From assembly GCA_037975125.1 (NCBI GenBank), contig CM075850.1, positions 71,281,890 through 71,345,889 of the forward strand: DNA of 64,000 bases. Direction: 5' to 3'. How positions within the stretch are numbered: position 1 is the stretch's first letter; each line of letters starts with the position of its first letter. Shown here piece by piece: positions 36,338-49,989 of the stretch. The notes under the pieces are model-generated. The model saw nothing but the letters and a program-made list of their open reading frames with translations, did no database searches and was not told the DNA's origin. The stretch comes from Latrodectus hesperus. Lineage: Eukaryota; Arthropoda; Arachnida; Araneae; Theridiidae. A program made the position numbers and the translations under genes.

Positions 36338-36929
36338 TGTTAAAAATAATGTGATGGAATGCACTTTCAAAAATTTATTTTGTGTGTCACATATGTTACA
36401 CATCAGTTTACTGTTAGTTGATAAGTATAGAAAATAAGTTCATTTGTGAGCAATTCGTTGGGACACTGTAAAAAGTTGGTCATTTTAAATATATATTATT
36501 GAGGAAAATGAAGATAAAGTACACATAATGAATTAAAAATTATAATTTGATATTGTACAAAGAAACAATTTTGCTATAATAAAGCTAGAAACTTAAAAAA
36601 AATGCACGGAATACTAAACTATTTGAATTCCACTGAATTATAAAAAAGTTTTCAACTTCAAAACTTTTCTTGGAACTGTATTCATTGACTACTGAATTAT
36701 TATTATCTTTGTCTTTATCAGTTTCTTTGATAACTATGAAGAAACAAAATCTGTTGATGAATCCCGCATTTCTGAGTCTCAATTTATTTGTGACTGAAAA
36801 AAGTGTGAATAAGAATGATGCAAGATACGTATCCCATTTTAAAACTGTTATTATTAATGATTTTAAAGAATCTCTCAATCCATGCCTAGGAAAAGAATCT
36901 ATCCTTGCCTAGAGATGTTATACATTTAT

Positions 36930-37613
36930 GATGTTTATAAGTTACTCAAGTATGGAGAAATACTTCCCATGAGAAATAAAAATTTGAGCAATATTGATAT
37001 GTATTACTTATCAATGGCTAAGACTTTTTTAGAAAACTGTTTTGGTCTTAATCTTGTTGTAAAAATCTTCACAAGCTAATGCGTTAATCGCAGATTCCTT
37101 CATCAAACGTTTATCATCTGCCCATATTTGTTTGTCAAATTTTTTTTAACTTTCTGTTGGTGCTGATGTCACAGGTAAGCAGAAGACGACATATTCAACA
37201 ATCTTGATCAGATTAGGAGCTACTATGGGATTCTCCTTGAGGTGACCAAGTCATTTTTCTTCATTTAAAATAATCATATCTTTGGTAGTCTCTTCTTATT
37301 TCTGGCTTTCTCAGTTTGATTACAAATACTCCTTAGCGTCAACAATATCGTGCATGGCCACAAGTGGGGAGACATACGATGACAATATTACTTATTAAAT
37401 TACCATCATTCTTCTATGGTTTTCACTTTTCATGCAGTACAAAAATAAATACCAAATTATTCTAAATAATTCTTCGCAGTTAACTATTTTTACACTTTTT
37501 TGGTTATTTATAAAATCTAATTTAATTTTTACGCGGACGTGAAATGAGCCGGTCGGGACACTGGGATTTTTTCTAAAAACTGGGACTGTCGCTGTCAAAC
37601 CGGAAAGTCTGGC
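36930..37613 (-). pseudogene. hAT-family transposon fossil, copy B
   Basis: On the minus strand the sequence reads NPIVAPNLIKIVEYV, then FCLPVTSAPTES (TSAPTES at 37149-37169), then ACEDFYNKIK: the hAT dimerisation region. The 5' flank near 37470-37613 matches copies A and C. The 86-codon ORF at 37395-37655 lies over this flank and is probably not a gene by itself. Confidence 0.65.
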
Positions 37614-38640
37614 ATGTATTGTCTTAAGCACCTTTAGTTTATTTCTGGTTAACATAAAAAAGTGAAATCCTGTTATTTAATCTAGTGGACTCACATTGAG
37701 ATTTACTTTGAGAAAGTTCATGATTTGGATAGTTGGACAATATGTTAATTACTTATAATATACTGTGAGAGATATAAAACAATTATAAAAAATATCATCA
37801 TTGTATTGATAGTAGAGCCTTAGTTTTTTTTATTTTGAATATATCTGAGTCAACAAAAAATTCTTCGATTTCAATAATATTCTTAAAAATATCCTACACT
37901 TTTTCTCGGTTTTAAGTATTCTTTTGTTAATTTTCAAAAAGTCTCCAAAATTCAACTGATCTGCAGATTTTAGTGGACTATTTGTCATTTACATCATTGA
38001 ATATTTTTCACAGAAAGATTGCGCTTGTGTAAAGGAAACACATGAAAATAAGGCAGTATAACGTTTGATATGTATACTACATATGATAGCTTATTAAATA
38101 CAATTTTTAAATCACACAATCACCTTTATATTACAATAATAAGATCATATTTCAGTTATTTTCAAATTTTGTACAGATCATTGCATATTAATTTTTAATA
38201 TCAATGCATAACGGATATCTGTATTCTTGCGCAGTGGTATAATGAATTATATTTCTTACAATGCCAATGTTATAATATTTAACTGGTTCTGTAAAATGTT
38301 CTTTTTAAAACGCATACACATCTTTAAGAGGCTCAATCATTCTACCATATTTAATTCTTTAATTTTTCACACACAGAAAAAAAGTACATGAATGTACGTA
38401 CTCTATGCAGTATATGAATATAGAATGCAATGTACATACTCTAAATCCTCGAAACGTTTCAAATAATCTGTTTTATTTTCTATAAGTGCACTCTTTGACC
38501 AACCCTTTGCACCAACAGCTGAGAAACGTGTCTTCAGGCACAGCATAAAATATCAAGTGGAAAAAGGATGGGATGCCTAGAGTATTGATTTCTATAAAAA
38601 AATTTCATGTAGGAAAAAATATTTATGATAATGCTTACTA

Positions 38641-39577
38641 GATTTTTGAAATGTTCAACCAGGACAACGGAATACTCAACCCCACCCCAGCGTCACATTT
38701 ATTCAAAGGCACACACCTTTAGCGAGTTTTTAGAGTGTTAGAGGGTAGTTTATGTGCTATGAATAAAAATATTTACTAATTAGGAATCTAAATCAGGTAT
38801 AATAATAAATGTCAAGCATATAAATTTAAATATTTTGTTTCAGACATGTTAGTATTTATGAACTACTTGAGTAAGAAGAAGCACTTTAAATGAAGAATCA
38901 AAATTTGAGCAATAGTTACATGTATTACTTATCATTAGCCATTCCAAACCCTTTAACCTAAAAGTACAGTCCGGGTCTCGCCTGCACCCTATGTATGTAT
39001 GTAGGTATCAGGACACAGTTTTTAGAAAGTAAAAATCTTCCCAAGTTTATCCGTAAACGTAGATTCCTTCATCAAATCTTTAACATCAGTCACCGCGTGT
39101 TATTCATCAAGGAAAATACTCTCCTCTGTCTCAAGTAAGTAGAAGACATGTTCAACAATCTTGAGATTAGGAGCTGCTATTTGATTATCCTTGAACTTAC
39201 CAAACAGCCTAAGCCATTTTTCTTCACTGGAAATAATCATATATTTGGCTATCTCTTCTTGCTTCCACTGTTTTCAATTTAGATACCCCTTAGCAAAAAC
39301 ACAACTTCTCACTTGACCACGATTAACATGAAAAGGGGATTCGATTATTATATTACTTATTAGTAGATCATCACTCTTCCATAGTTTTTCATTTTCATAC
39401 AGTACAGAAAAAAATGACAAATTATTTTAAATAATACTTTTCAGTGAATTATTTTTAGACATTTTGGTCATCTATAAAATCAAATTTAATTTTTACCGGG
39501 ACTTGAAATAACCCAACCAGGACATAGGAATTTTCTCTGAAATCTGGGATTGCCCCGGTTAAACCGAGATGTCTGCC
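38641..39577 (-). pseudogene. hAT-family transposon fossil, copy C
   Basis: The plus-strand text runs in parallel with copy B over more than 500 bp, with shared stretches such as GATTCCTTCATCAAA, TCAACAATCTTGA, TTAGGAGCT and TAAAATC.AATTTAATTTTTAC. On the minus strand it reads APNLKIVEHVFYL and, in another frame, FSLMNNTR, matching the NLxKIVEYxxCL...FSxMNN order of hAT transposases. It is heavily decayed. Confidence 0.6.
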
Positions 39578-42500
39578 AATCACATTTAAAAGTTATGAGT
39601 AACAAAAAGAGCTAAGATTCATACCGTCTTTTCTCACCAGCCTAAAAAGAAAGCGAACAAAATAATAAGAAATTTATTTATCGAAGCAAATAATTAATTA
39701 ATTTAATTCAATTATGTTAATAAAAAGAAATAAAACGTATAATAGAAAAAAATCATCGTGAAAAAGAAACTTTAAATCAAAAAAAATATTTTTCAAATGC
39801 CATAGAGACCATAAGTAAAGCAATCGACTAAGGTACTTATTATTATATAACTCGCATTATACACAAGTTTGAATAATTCATTCAATTTCAATTGGAATAA
39901 TTCTACCTCAAAAATATTTTCAAGTTAAACAGACACTAACTTATTCTCCTTACTAACCAAAAGTATTGTGTTACAAAAATGTTAGGAAATAAATGTGTCC
40001 GAAAGATAATTTAATGTTCGTAGAAAGGGAAAAAGATACTATTTGAGGATTTAAATGCATAAACTTTTAACGATTTAAAGATTTGTAGAGTTGAACGTAT
40101 TTACCTAACATCTAAATAAATGAAACAACCGTAAAGATCAATAATGAAAGAGTATTGTTATCATTCTAGAGCATATAGTGGTTTTTGGTATAGTTAGACT
40201 TATGTTGGAGGAAACTGATTTTTTTCTAGCAGATATATATTACATGAATATTGTAAATATTATATATATTCATCTCAAAACAAGGAATAATTGAACCAAA
40301 TAATTAATAATGTTATCAAAGAAAAAACGCTTCTGTAACAGATGCCATTTTAACAACATAAAATGTGATTTCTCAGTTAAAATGGAGCAGCAAGGGTGTT
40401 AGTGCTTGAAACGTATCTGTGAGGATGTTTTTCTGTATCTGAAAACATATCTGTGAGGAATGATGTCATTAAAGTTATCAAAGGAAGCTTTTCATCCATT
40501 TCCGTTGAACAGTTTCCAGCTGCGGAATTGTATTCAAACGTGATAAGCTATCGAAAGCCTCACCCCCTCATGGAATGTTCCAAACACGTTCGTTGAAGCT
40601 TATGACAAACAATGGAACATTGTTAGTTGGGTTTAGTCTATTCGTCAACAATCCCGAAAGCACCATATGGGCGTCTATGTTATCAATCATTTGGCAGGAA
40701 TCGTTGAAGTTAGCTTTATTTGGAAATCTAGATTATATTTGAGGAAAATGCTGAGTCATGTGATTCATTTTCCGTGAAGTACAACTCAATATGTTCAATA
40801 AAATAACTATTAAAACTTGACTAATAATGCCGATATCCAACTATTAAATATTTTCCATGAATTTAATAATTTATCTTAATCTTTTCAAATAATTTTTCAA
40901 CAAGTATGAATCTCAATTCACTTCAGTCAACATAAATATTTTATACTCTTTCTGCTTATAGCAGAGGCGCATTGTTGGAAAAATATATAGCAATCACTCT
41001 AAATATATACACTATTCGAGAGAAACTCAGATTCATATAATTTTAATTCAAACACTTAAGGCCAATAACTAAAAAATATGATTAATACAAGGTAGATGAA
41101 TACTCTCGATTGTTAATTTCTTATATCTCTAATTAACACTCACCACACGCGTGTTATGAAAATTTCACAAGTACATTTATTTTTCAAACTTTCATGATTA
41201 ATATGAAAATTTCAATAACACGTGTTCATGATTACACTCGGAATAATTTTAATTTACTGCAATTCCATAGCTGACATTTACGCAAATTCTTACAAAAATT
41301 TTCCTCGCTTATGAATATTTCTTAAGTGATAGTTCGCGGGATATATTTAAATTTTACTTCATATTTTTTTTTCTACAAAAGGAACAATTCAACTTTTAAA
41401 AGCAGTTGTAAGATTTTTATTATGTCCAAAATATTTTGCTCTCTCGGAAGTTCTTTTGAAAGATAAAGGTTTGTATTCACATGCAGTAAGATAGAAACCT
41501 AAAAAAACACAATGTTTGTCATCCTTCTATCGATTCCTATGACCTAAAGAAAAACAGAAAAAATTGTCCTTATAATCATCTAAAGTATTCTTGTAAACCA
41601 CTTGAATTTATTAACCCAAAAAACATCCACACAGAAGAACATTTATAATTCAGAGAATATTAAATTGTTAGAAACTGCTTAAATATTTAAAATGCCTTTT
41701 AGATGTTATATGCTATAATTATACTATACACTATAACAAACGAGACTGAAATCGGGAAATTTTCATGTATCTTCAATTTTCAGATGTTTTTCAAACAATA
41801 ACAAAAAGAAGATAATTATAGAAAATTCTTAATATTTTTAATTTTTATTTAAAGGAATATTTGACAATGAAATAAGTAATCTTTCCAAATAATTTATGAC
41901 GGCGAGTGAGGAAAATGTGAGTAAAAGTATTCATTTTTTAATAATTTTTAAGCATCTTTTTAATAAACAATAAAAAGTTGAATGTAAAGTACTGATATTT
42001 TTGTAGATCCTGGAATTTCTCATCATATTACTAAACAATTCCTGGTTTTATGGGCCTATTTGCTAATCCTTCCAGTAACTTGTCATGAGATAGTATTTTT
42101 ATGCTGAGTATGTTGCCACTTACTTTTCGGAAACAAATTTCTTAACCTGTGAAAATATTTTAAAAAAGCTTATACCTCAAGAACATCATTCTAAGATACT
42201 GAATTCTTTGTTACCCACTCATTTAATGAATACTAGTTGTATCTTATTTCCTTTCGTAAAAAGTAAGAAATTAATACAAAAATAGCACACGATGCTTTAA
42301 TTTATTACCTCAAATTTCTTTAAAGGCAAATCCATCATTGACTTGTATTTAAAAAATATGATGAATAAGACATGATCTGATATAAAGGCCTGAGGAATAG
42401 ATCAAACATGAAAGCGTTTTATTAGTAATTTACAATTTTTAAAATAATATAATGCCTTGTGAAGAAAACATTCAATTTTGATTCTGAAGATTATGATGGA

Positions 42501-44974
42501 CAAAAAACATATTTGCATTTTAAATCTATAAATTATTGTAGGCACTATTTATTTCAAATTGCATTTAAGATCGATAATATTATTACGATTTTATTGATGT
42601 TTGAAAGTACACACAAAAATCTTATATAGACAGAATTGTCTGTACTTCTCATATCAACAGAACTACAACGGTTGGTTTGATCACACATATGTTTCAGTAA
42701 AAAAGCTTTTAATATGTGTTATTGGTCGAAAAATGCTTATAAAAGAATTTCTTACTCTACAGCTTTTAATTAATTCTTTTAATCTTTTCATAACTTCTTA
42801 TGCGTTATTTAAGGTTATTATTTTTTTTTATTGTATGTTGGATAATTTATAAAACTAAATTTCAAGCCCGTTTTCTAGCAGTCACATTCCATTCATTTTT
42901 CTTATGTCATTCATATTTACAAATAATTTCTATAATTTTTCAAGATTTTATTCTACTTAATGTGAAATTCTTAATCACCGAAAATTTTCGCTTCATACCC
43001 AAAATGAAAATAACGCTAGCAAACAATAAACCAAAACAAGACATAGTTTGCAATAAAAGTACCTTTTAATGCAGAAATTTGGAGAAGATAAAAATGATGA
43101 TAAGATTATTTTGATATAAGGAATATATTTCTTCATAAAAAAAAGTAGACTTCTACTCTTTAAAATTAATAAGTTCACACATCATTTTAATGACTCTTAA
43201 TAGAGAGATTTTATGTAGCTTAATTACCATCATACTGAATTTGAGCGGCATTTTTTAATTTTCCACATTTCGATGTCAATATAATGAGTATATGGAATAC
43301 TCATTCTGATCTTCATGTTTTCTAATCCCACTATGACAATCATATTAGCAGTGAATCGAAACCTCCTTTAAACAACAGATTCCAAATGAATTAATCTCGT
43401 TTGCTAAGAATGATTGTAAAGCGACAATTAAAACCACATCACAGTAGTCGGTTTCAGGAAACACACATCTGATTTCGAAAGGCCCTTCAATTATTTTAGG
43501 CTTCCAACGCTTCTCTATCGATTTTAAGAATGGTTTCTGCTAAATTCGTTACATTACATAATTGTTTTAATCAATGAAGGTATTTCTTACTGCATCAGAT
43601 TACTTTGTTTTCCTTCATTTTATTAAACTAAAGGAAAAGAAATTCAAAACAGATTAAATGTCTGCCATTTTTTATTCGAGTTGCAAATAAATGTTGTAAA
43701 CGTTTTCATCAATTTCCACGAAAAAACGTTATTTTGGACATCCATATGGAATAAAGTTGACTATGTTTAAACTTTTTGAAAAATGTAAGTGGTACTCCTT
43801 TTTGTGTGACTGTCTAATATTGCTAGATTAAGAAAATCTATAGACAGATTCAATTTTTGAGATAGAAATCTGAAATCTGATCAGATATTTGCAGCTTTTT
43901 ATTCTCAACAATGTTTAGAATGTGGCAACTCTCGCGGAATTCTGATATTCGTGGTTGAATTCTGATAATCTTATTTGTTTTAGAAAGAAATATATTTCTA
44001 GGGCTGCATATTCTTGAATATTGTGAAGCTTAATAGGTAAACAGTGAAAATGAACATGTTTTTAATACCAGAATGAAATATCGATATCAATAAAATTAAG
44101 TTTTCTTAAATAATTCACGTATGGTTTATTTTGGATAAAATCAGACATAAATATGCAAATAGTTTGCTTTTATATTTGAAAAATAAATTCTTATCTCAGG
44201 GGATTCTATCATTAAAATTTTTTTTACTGTTAGAAAATCTTTGTCATAAGAATTATTAAAAGTATGAAACTTTTCAAAAAATTTCCTTACGTGAAAGATC
44301 TTTTTAATAAGCTGACAGGGAAGCCTTCATGTACGACACTTTAGAAACACTTAAGGAATGATGTTTCAAACGGAGTTATCACTTAATATTATATGTATTA
44401 AAAGGAACTAATTTTAATGTTCAAAATATTAAAAAATGAGGTAACTCGTATTTTTTCCTACCGAGAAAATATATAAAAGCAATCCTGAGATGTATGCAGA
44501 AAACCGCTAAACAATCCTGAGTATAATGCGCACCTGACAAATAATTTGATTGTAAGTACGTTCATAATAATCTTCCATGTGCTTTTCATACTGTTTATAT
44601 TTTCAGCATATCAAAGTACTTTTTTCTACTTTTATTGTGGAAAAAACTTTAAAATTCATTTTTAGTACTTCACAGCTATATAATTATCCATTTCTTGTTA
44701 TCATTTTTAAGAAAGGAGGCTCTAAAGAGTGAGTACATTATATTACACTACAACATTTTCCAATAAATAAATTCAGATAAAAAACGATAATTATATTTTT
44801 CTTCAGAATGATGCTCAAGTTTAAATTTTCATGTAAAAGATTCATTTAAAAAAGAATCTCTTCCTATATAAATATTTAAATTTCTACATTTGTCCTCATA
44901 GTCCTACGAAGGAAGTATGTTGAATAATTGTCATTATTGAGATAACTTTCACAACAACACAAAAACAAACAAAC
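39578..44974. other. AT-rich intergenic DNA
   Basis: No supported gene. The 40.38-40.75 kb part is somewhat GC-richer and contains the phrase ATCTGTGAGGA twice, but it could not be assigned. ORFs at 42.6-43.2 kb are A/T-biased and motif-free. Confidence 0.5.
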
Positions 44975-45110
44975 AGTGGCAGCTGAATGATAAGCAATTT
45001 GGTTTTGAGTTCAGCGATTCCTGTGTTTGATTCTCACTCTGGGTGTTGATGCTTGTATTGATTCAGAATTCACTTCAGATTGTTGCTCTAGAGAGCAAAA
45101 AATGGCCGTA
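44975..45110 (+). mobile_element. Candidate tRNA-derived SINE head
   Basis: A box-A-like TGGCAGCTGAATGATAAGC begins at 44977. About 46 bases on comes the box-B-like GTTTGATTC (45025-45033), the spacing found in tRNA genes. The tRNA arms do not fold cleanly and the sequence continues into a non-tRNA body, so a SINE relic is more likely than a tRNA gene. Ends are unresolved. Confidence 0.45.
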
Positions 45111-48100
45111 TATCAGAAAACGAAATCAAATTTTCATCATCAAATAGATTTTTGTAGTTGAAAACATTTAGAATTAGCTGCATATCGCTTTCTAGATGAC
45201 TCGTCATTGATAATGTTAAAAGTCGATAGCATCATTCAGATAGAACGACAAATAATAATGGATGAGTTATAACTTGTTTGCATTTTATTAATCATGGTAA
45301 TAGCATTTATCTTTCTTCGCAGTAGTCTACAAACGATATATTTGCTTTATCATGAAGTTTTCGATAAACTCATAACTGTTCACATATGGATTCCATTGGC
45401 CTGAGTTCTTCTCTTGCACATTAACATATTGTACTAAATTAGAACTTACGTTGGTAGAAAGGAATATTTTTCCTTGTTGGAAAATGCAATGAATTTACAT
45501 TTTACCAAAATTTGAGACATAAAAATATAAGGTTTGCTTACATGGAAATGATTTTGAAGATTAACATGGACAATAGTTATAATACATGGTCATTAAATCA
45601 CGAAAAGACCAGAAAACAAAATCCCTTGCTGTGGTGACGAGGAAAGTGATTCTTAAAATTAGAGGATATTGCGATGATGATGGTTCTAAGGTTATATCAG
45701 TTGAAATAACGGGAACATAGTAAATGAATTTTAGTTTATTAGAAATTATCTAAACAATATAAATCTGTTTTTACACTAACTGACCTATTTAGATTTCATT
45801 AACTTTTAGAACACTACATTGCATATTTTGTACCGTATTTTAACAAATCACTCAACAATTATAATGTAGACAAATTAATATATCTCGATCTTTTGTGATG
45901 TTATAATTTAAATTGACATGTCATGATTAAACATTTTACAGTAATAACCTCGCAAACTAATGATAGAACGTAAATATATGTTTAATCAAAAAAATTATTG
46001 ATCAGTTGGTGATAGGGTTACAATAATATGGATGATTTTTGTAATGAAGGTTGATATTCTTCTAGAAGCCAAGATAGGCTTTACATCAGATTTCCTGAAT
46101 ATGATCTAATTTACGTCACAGACAGGAAATTTGCAGTAAACATCATATGCAGGAAATCTGCTGTATATGATCTATCGTTTAACTTCTTAATAGAAGTAAA
46201 TATGAAGAACATGCTTGACGAAATGTAGGAACTTCAGGAAATTGCATGTGGTTCCTTTTTCTTAATGGAAAAGAAAAATATATTCTTTATTCGAATTGTT
46301 AGTTTATTACAATAACCGTTTTCAAGGTTATTTTAAGGATTGATAGATAACCTTATGTGAAAGGTTATTTTTAACACATTTGAAATAACATTTTGAACAA
46401 GGTCTGGAAATATTAATTGGATGTCCCATAAATTGCTTAAAGTACAAGCTTCTAGAAGTTATAGCTACATTAGATGAAATATATAATCAATATCTATTTT
46501 AAGAAGATATTTTCTGTTATTTTTGAAAATACTATATCTATTTTCATGTTTTTTTTACAATAGATTGCCAGTGTTTGCATTCTATTATGCCTTCGCTAGT
46601 TTTATGTGCTTTTCTGCTTTAAAAGAAACAAATATTTTTGAAAATATTATGCACCAAGTGTCCTTAAAGTTAAATACTACGCACCAAGTGTTCTATTTTT
46701 CAATAAGTCAGGTGATCATTCATGTGGAAACTTCTTGCTTTGCTGAGCAAAATGAATCCAGTCTCGGTATGCTTATTTTCTAATGCTGCAGAATTCCCCT
46801 ATTTTGTTATCTCTTTTTTCCCAACATCACAATGTGGTTGAGCTTCTCGCATTGCCAAGAAAATTTAAATTTTTATTGAAGCAATTTTATACCTGCAAAG
46901 TTCTAAGTTGATTGATTTAAAATGCAATCAGCTTTCATCAAATTTGATTCAACAGTTTGATAGAAATTAAAGACTCTATATAACTGACTTTCCAGTCTTA
47001 TATTCAACTATGAAATAAATATTTTGGTTACTACACAATTCACATTTTAAATGAAAGATTTAGTCGCCTTTAAAATAGTTCAGTTTTCCTTTTTGAGCCT
47101 TTCATAGTTAAAATTGGCAGGTAATCTAAGTGTATTTCGACATTATTTATAAATTTTTATACTCATAAATTTTTTGTATGAATTGATGAATGCAGAGTTT
47201 ATTTTTCAATACATATTAATAATCAACAAAACATTAAAAACAAATTTCGGAATTATAAGCTCAATGCTCGTAAAAGTGACGTACCACAATTTTCATGTCA
47301 CAAAACTTGGATTAATATTCATTTGCGTAAATTAGATTACAAATCTATTTCGCCTTTTTTGTAACCAAGAGCATGATTAGATAACTCCTATTATTTTTCC
47401 CGATGTTTTCAAGAGTAGACATCCGGACTCTGGTATTCTCCACGTTTAAAATCCACCTCTGTTCTTGGTAATACAATAAAAGAGATTATTTATGTTGTAT
47501 ATTATAATAAATTCCTTTTAGCGTGTGTGCAGAAATACATATTATTTTCATTATTATTCCTATGAACAGAAGTTTTGAAGGAAAATAAGGATTATTTCAA
47601 CTTTTGATTTCGCCACATTCGAATCCGTGGAGAAAAATATCCGTTGACTGAAAGATCAGGAACAAAGAAAAGTCACACGTCGAAATTTGAAGATAACAAA
47701 AATTGATATCAACAGTTACCATTTGGAAGGCAAAATACATATGCAATAATTTTTAGTGATCTTCTAAATGTTCGAATGAATTAGTTTTTAAACTTATTTT
47801 TAAGGGAAAAACGAGAGTTTCTTTCATAAAATGGTGTACAAAATGAAATATTCTACAAAATACTTGGAGACTTTCAGATTCATCATTATATGTTAAATGA
47901 TTAAAAAAAACAATTGTTAAAATTTATGAATTAGTTTTATTTTCAGATTTAAGGAAGCAATAATCTAGCGTGCATTGTTTTCTGAATTTTAACAATTAAT
48001 TCTTTGGATTTCAATCTAGCAATAAATGGGTTAGACTCATCTTTGTCGTAGATGTCTCTGTAGTGGTTAAAAGATGATATTTCCAACAGTAATATATGGT

Positions 48101-48479
48101 TGAATTACTACTTAAGAGTAAAAAATTACTGCTGAACAAACCAAATATTTAAAATTATTAAATTTTTTTCTATGTAAAGTATATCTTAATTTTTAAGATA
48201 AATTTAAAATATTTATTATTAAATGAAGCATTGGGGAGAAAATGTTAGTTCTAAGAATCTCTAAATTAACTGTCCAACCCAAATGATATTAAATAATCTT
48301 TAAATATATTACTGTAAGAATAAATAAATATATTTCAATTTCTCTTCGTTTTTATGAGTGGCTTCTGAAATATTAATTCATTTACTTTTTATTTTAAATA
48401 TCAATTTGCAACTTGATTGTGATAATTCATAATAATTTTTAATAAATAAACAAACAAGAAGAAAGAGAAGAAATGTCAG
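45111..48479. other. AT-rich intergenic DNA
   Basis: No supported gene. The ORF at 46523-46783 begins with a hydrophobic stretch but has no other support. Confidence 0.5.
46642..46696 (+). repeat. Short direct duplication
   Basis: GCACCAAGTGT occurs twice about 30 bp apart inside similar A/T-rich context. It lies in an 86-codon ORF that I do not regard as a gene. Confidence 0.45.
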
Positions 48480-48860
48480 AGTGCCCAATAAAGCGTCATT
48501 TCTGCCTCGAATCGCTTTACATCATACAAGATGGTCTATGTCCATGATACCTTCGTTACAATGTGGGCAGGTTGGACTCGGCAGGTAACTATACAAAATA
48601 AGTGAGCTGTCAAGCACTCATGACCAACATTCAGCCGCAAACTCCCAACAGTTGTAGGGCGGGGTCCATCAGGAGTGTCCTGGATACTGCTCAACCGGCT
48701 TTGTGGAATTTCTGCTCATTAAATCCTGATGGATGTAAAGAATTGAAGTATTTTTAACAATACGTTTGGCTATTGAAAAAAAGTCAAGGCTGTAGATCAC
48801 TTAGCTATTAAAGACGTTGCCTCGGGTGCAACATAGACCTATCTCCTGGTGCAAAAGTAA
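48480..48860 (-). pseudogene. LINE C-terminal fragment with degenerate Cys/His motif
   Basis: A GC-richer island in AT-rich DNA. On the minus strand, frame-switching translation gives SLRLNVGHECLTAHL, then LPSPTCPHCNEGIMDIDHLV, then CKAIRG. This is the block that follows RNase H in many LINEs: a conserved GHxxLxxHL followed by CPxC-x(n)-D-x-DHL-x(n)-C. The upstream part to about 48860 is weaker. Several frameshifts and stops mean it is a fossil, and no tail or target-site duplication was recognised. Confidence 0.62.
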
Positions 48861-49921
48861 AGGACAGTTTTTGTTCTATGTGAGATAAAAAAAATGGTAA
48901 AATTTGTTGGTTCTCACTAACTAAATAAAACTGATATAGGTTTACCTTAAGAACCAAGCTTTCTAGCTAAAGTTCTTAATGTGTTTCAATTTCACAAAGT
49001 AAAATAAAACTAGTTGTCCAAAAAGTATAAAGTAATCACTCCAAAAGTATGATTTCCATTTAGATATTTTTTTACACCAGTTGCTTTGTATATAGCATAT
49101 TAATAAAAGCGGAATATAACAGAGATAACTTGTAAAACATGGAGAAGTTGCCAATAGAATTTGAGGTTTTCTAATTAGAAATAATGCAGCTACAATTGCA
49201 ACTCAAAAAGGATCAAAGCAAAATAATGCCTTAAGTAAGTGACATTTTAATAAAAGTTTTACAAATTTTTCAGTGATAAACATAGAAATTATCGTATTCC
49301 AGTAAGATAATACACCAGATCATAAATCAAAGTTTTCAATGTAGAAGATCCTTTCTCTAGTGACATTTGTATCATGGTGTAATCTCTACAAATTCTTCCT
49401 ACCTCAATACGATTGAACATCGATTGAGTTTTTGAAGCACAACAATGCACGAGAATATTTAAAGTTCCTCTGAAAAAATTCTCTGGAAAGTGTAAAACAA
49501 AATTAATTTTGCAGAATACCGTAAAATTATGCCAAAAAGAATGGATGTTATAATTAGAATTCAAGTGGGAATTATTAAATATTGAAATTATTTTGTAAAA
49601 ATACTAGGTTCAGCCATGAAATAGAATATTTAGTTTACTTTTGATTTGCTTATTTTCAGAGAATTATACTACATAAAGTATAGTATAACTCATAATATGA
49701 ACACATATTATATAAGACTATTTATACGAAACGTATAATTATATTATGGAGTGTTATTTAATTCTTTATCCAAGTCTGCATTTAATATTGATAAGACATC
49801 CTCATTCTTGAATTTATCTAAGCTCATGTGCACATACATATACCAGTATTTTATAAACTACTCAATAATATGTTACTTTTTTAATGCATGATAATAAAAT
49901 GTAAACACCTCGTTTTAGATA

Positions 49922-49989
49922 TTTTACAGAATTTAATTACAATGTTTCTGGAGTTCACACCAGAAATATTGTAATTAAATTCTGTAAAA
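49922..49989. repeat. Near-perfect 30-bp inverted repeat with 8-nt loop
   Basis: Arms 49922-49951 and 49960-49989 are complementary over all 30 positions except 49944/49967, which would be a G-U wobble in plus-strand RNA. The loop is AGTTCACA. Size and shape resemble a short hairpin precursor, but the stem lacks the bulges usual for microRNAs. Confidence 0.75.

Noticed and set aside
40380..40760. GC-richer patch with a repeated ATCTGTGAGGA phrase
   Set aside because: No coding frame, terminal repeats or family match; the repeat is too short to interpret.
41145..41225. Imperfect inverted similarity around CGTGTTATGAAAATT and AATTTCAATAACACG
   Set aside because: Several mismatches and a short length; not distinguishable from chance.
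42601..43178. Three overlapping ORFs of 61-89 codons
   Set aside because: Phe/Ile/Lys-rich, motif-free and on both strands; consistent with chance in AT-rich DNA.
46523..46783. 86-codon ORF with a hydrophobic, signal-like N-terminus
   Set aside because: Random A/T-rich translation commonly yields Phe/Leu/Ile-rich ends; no motif and no gene context.
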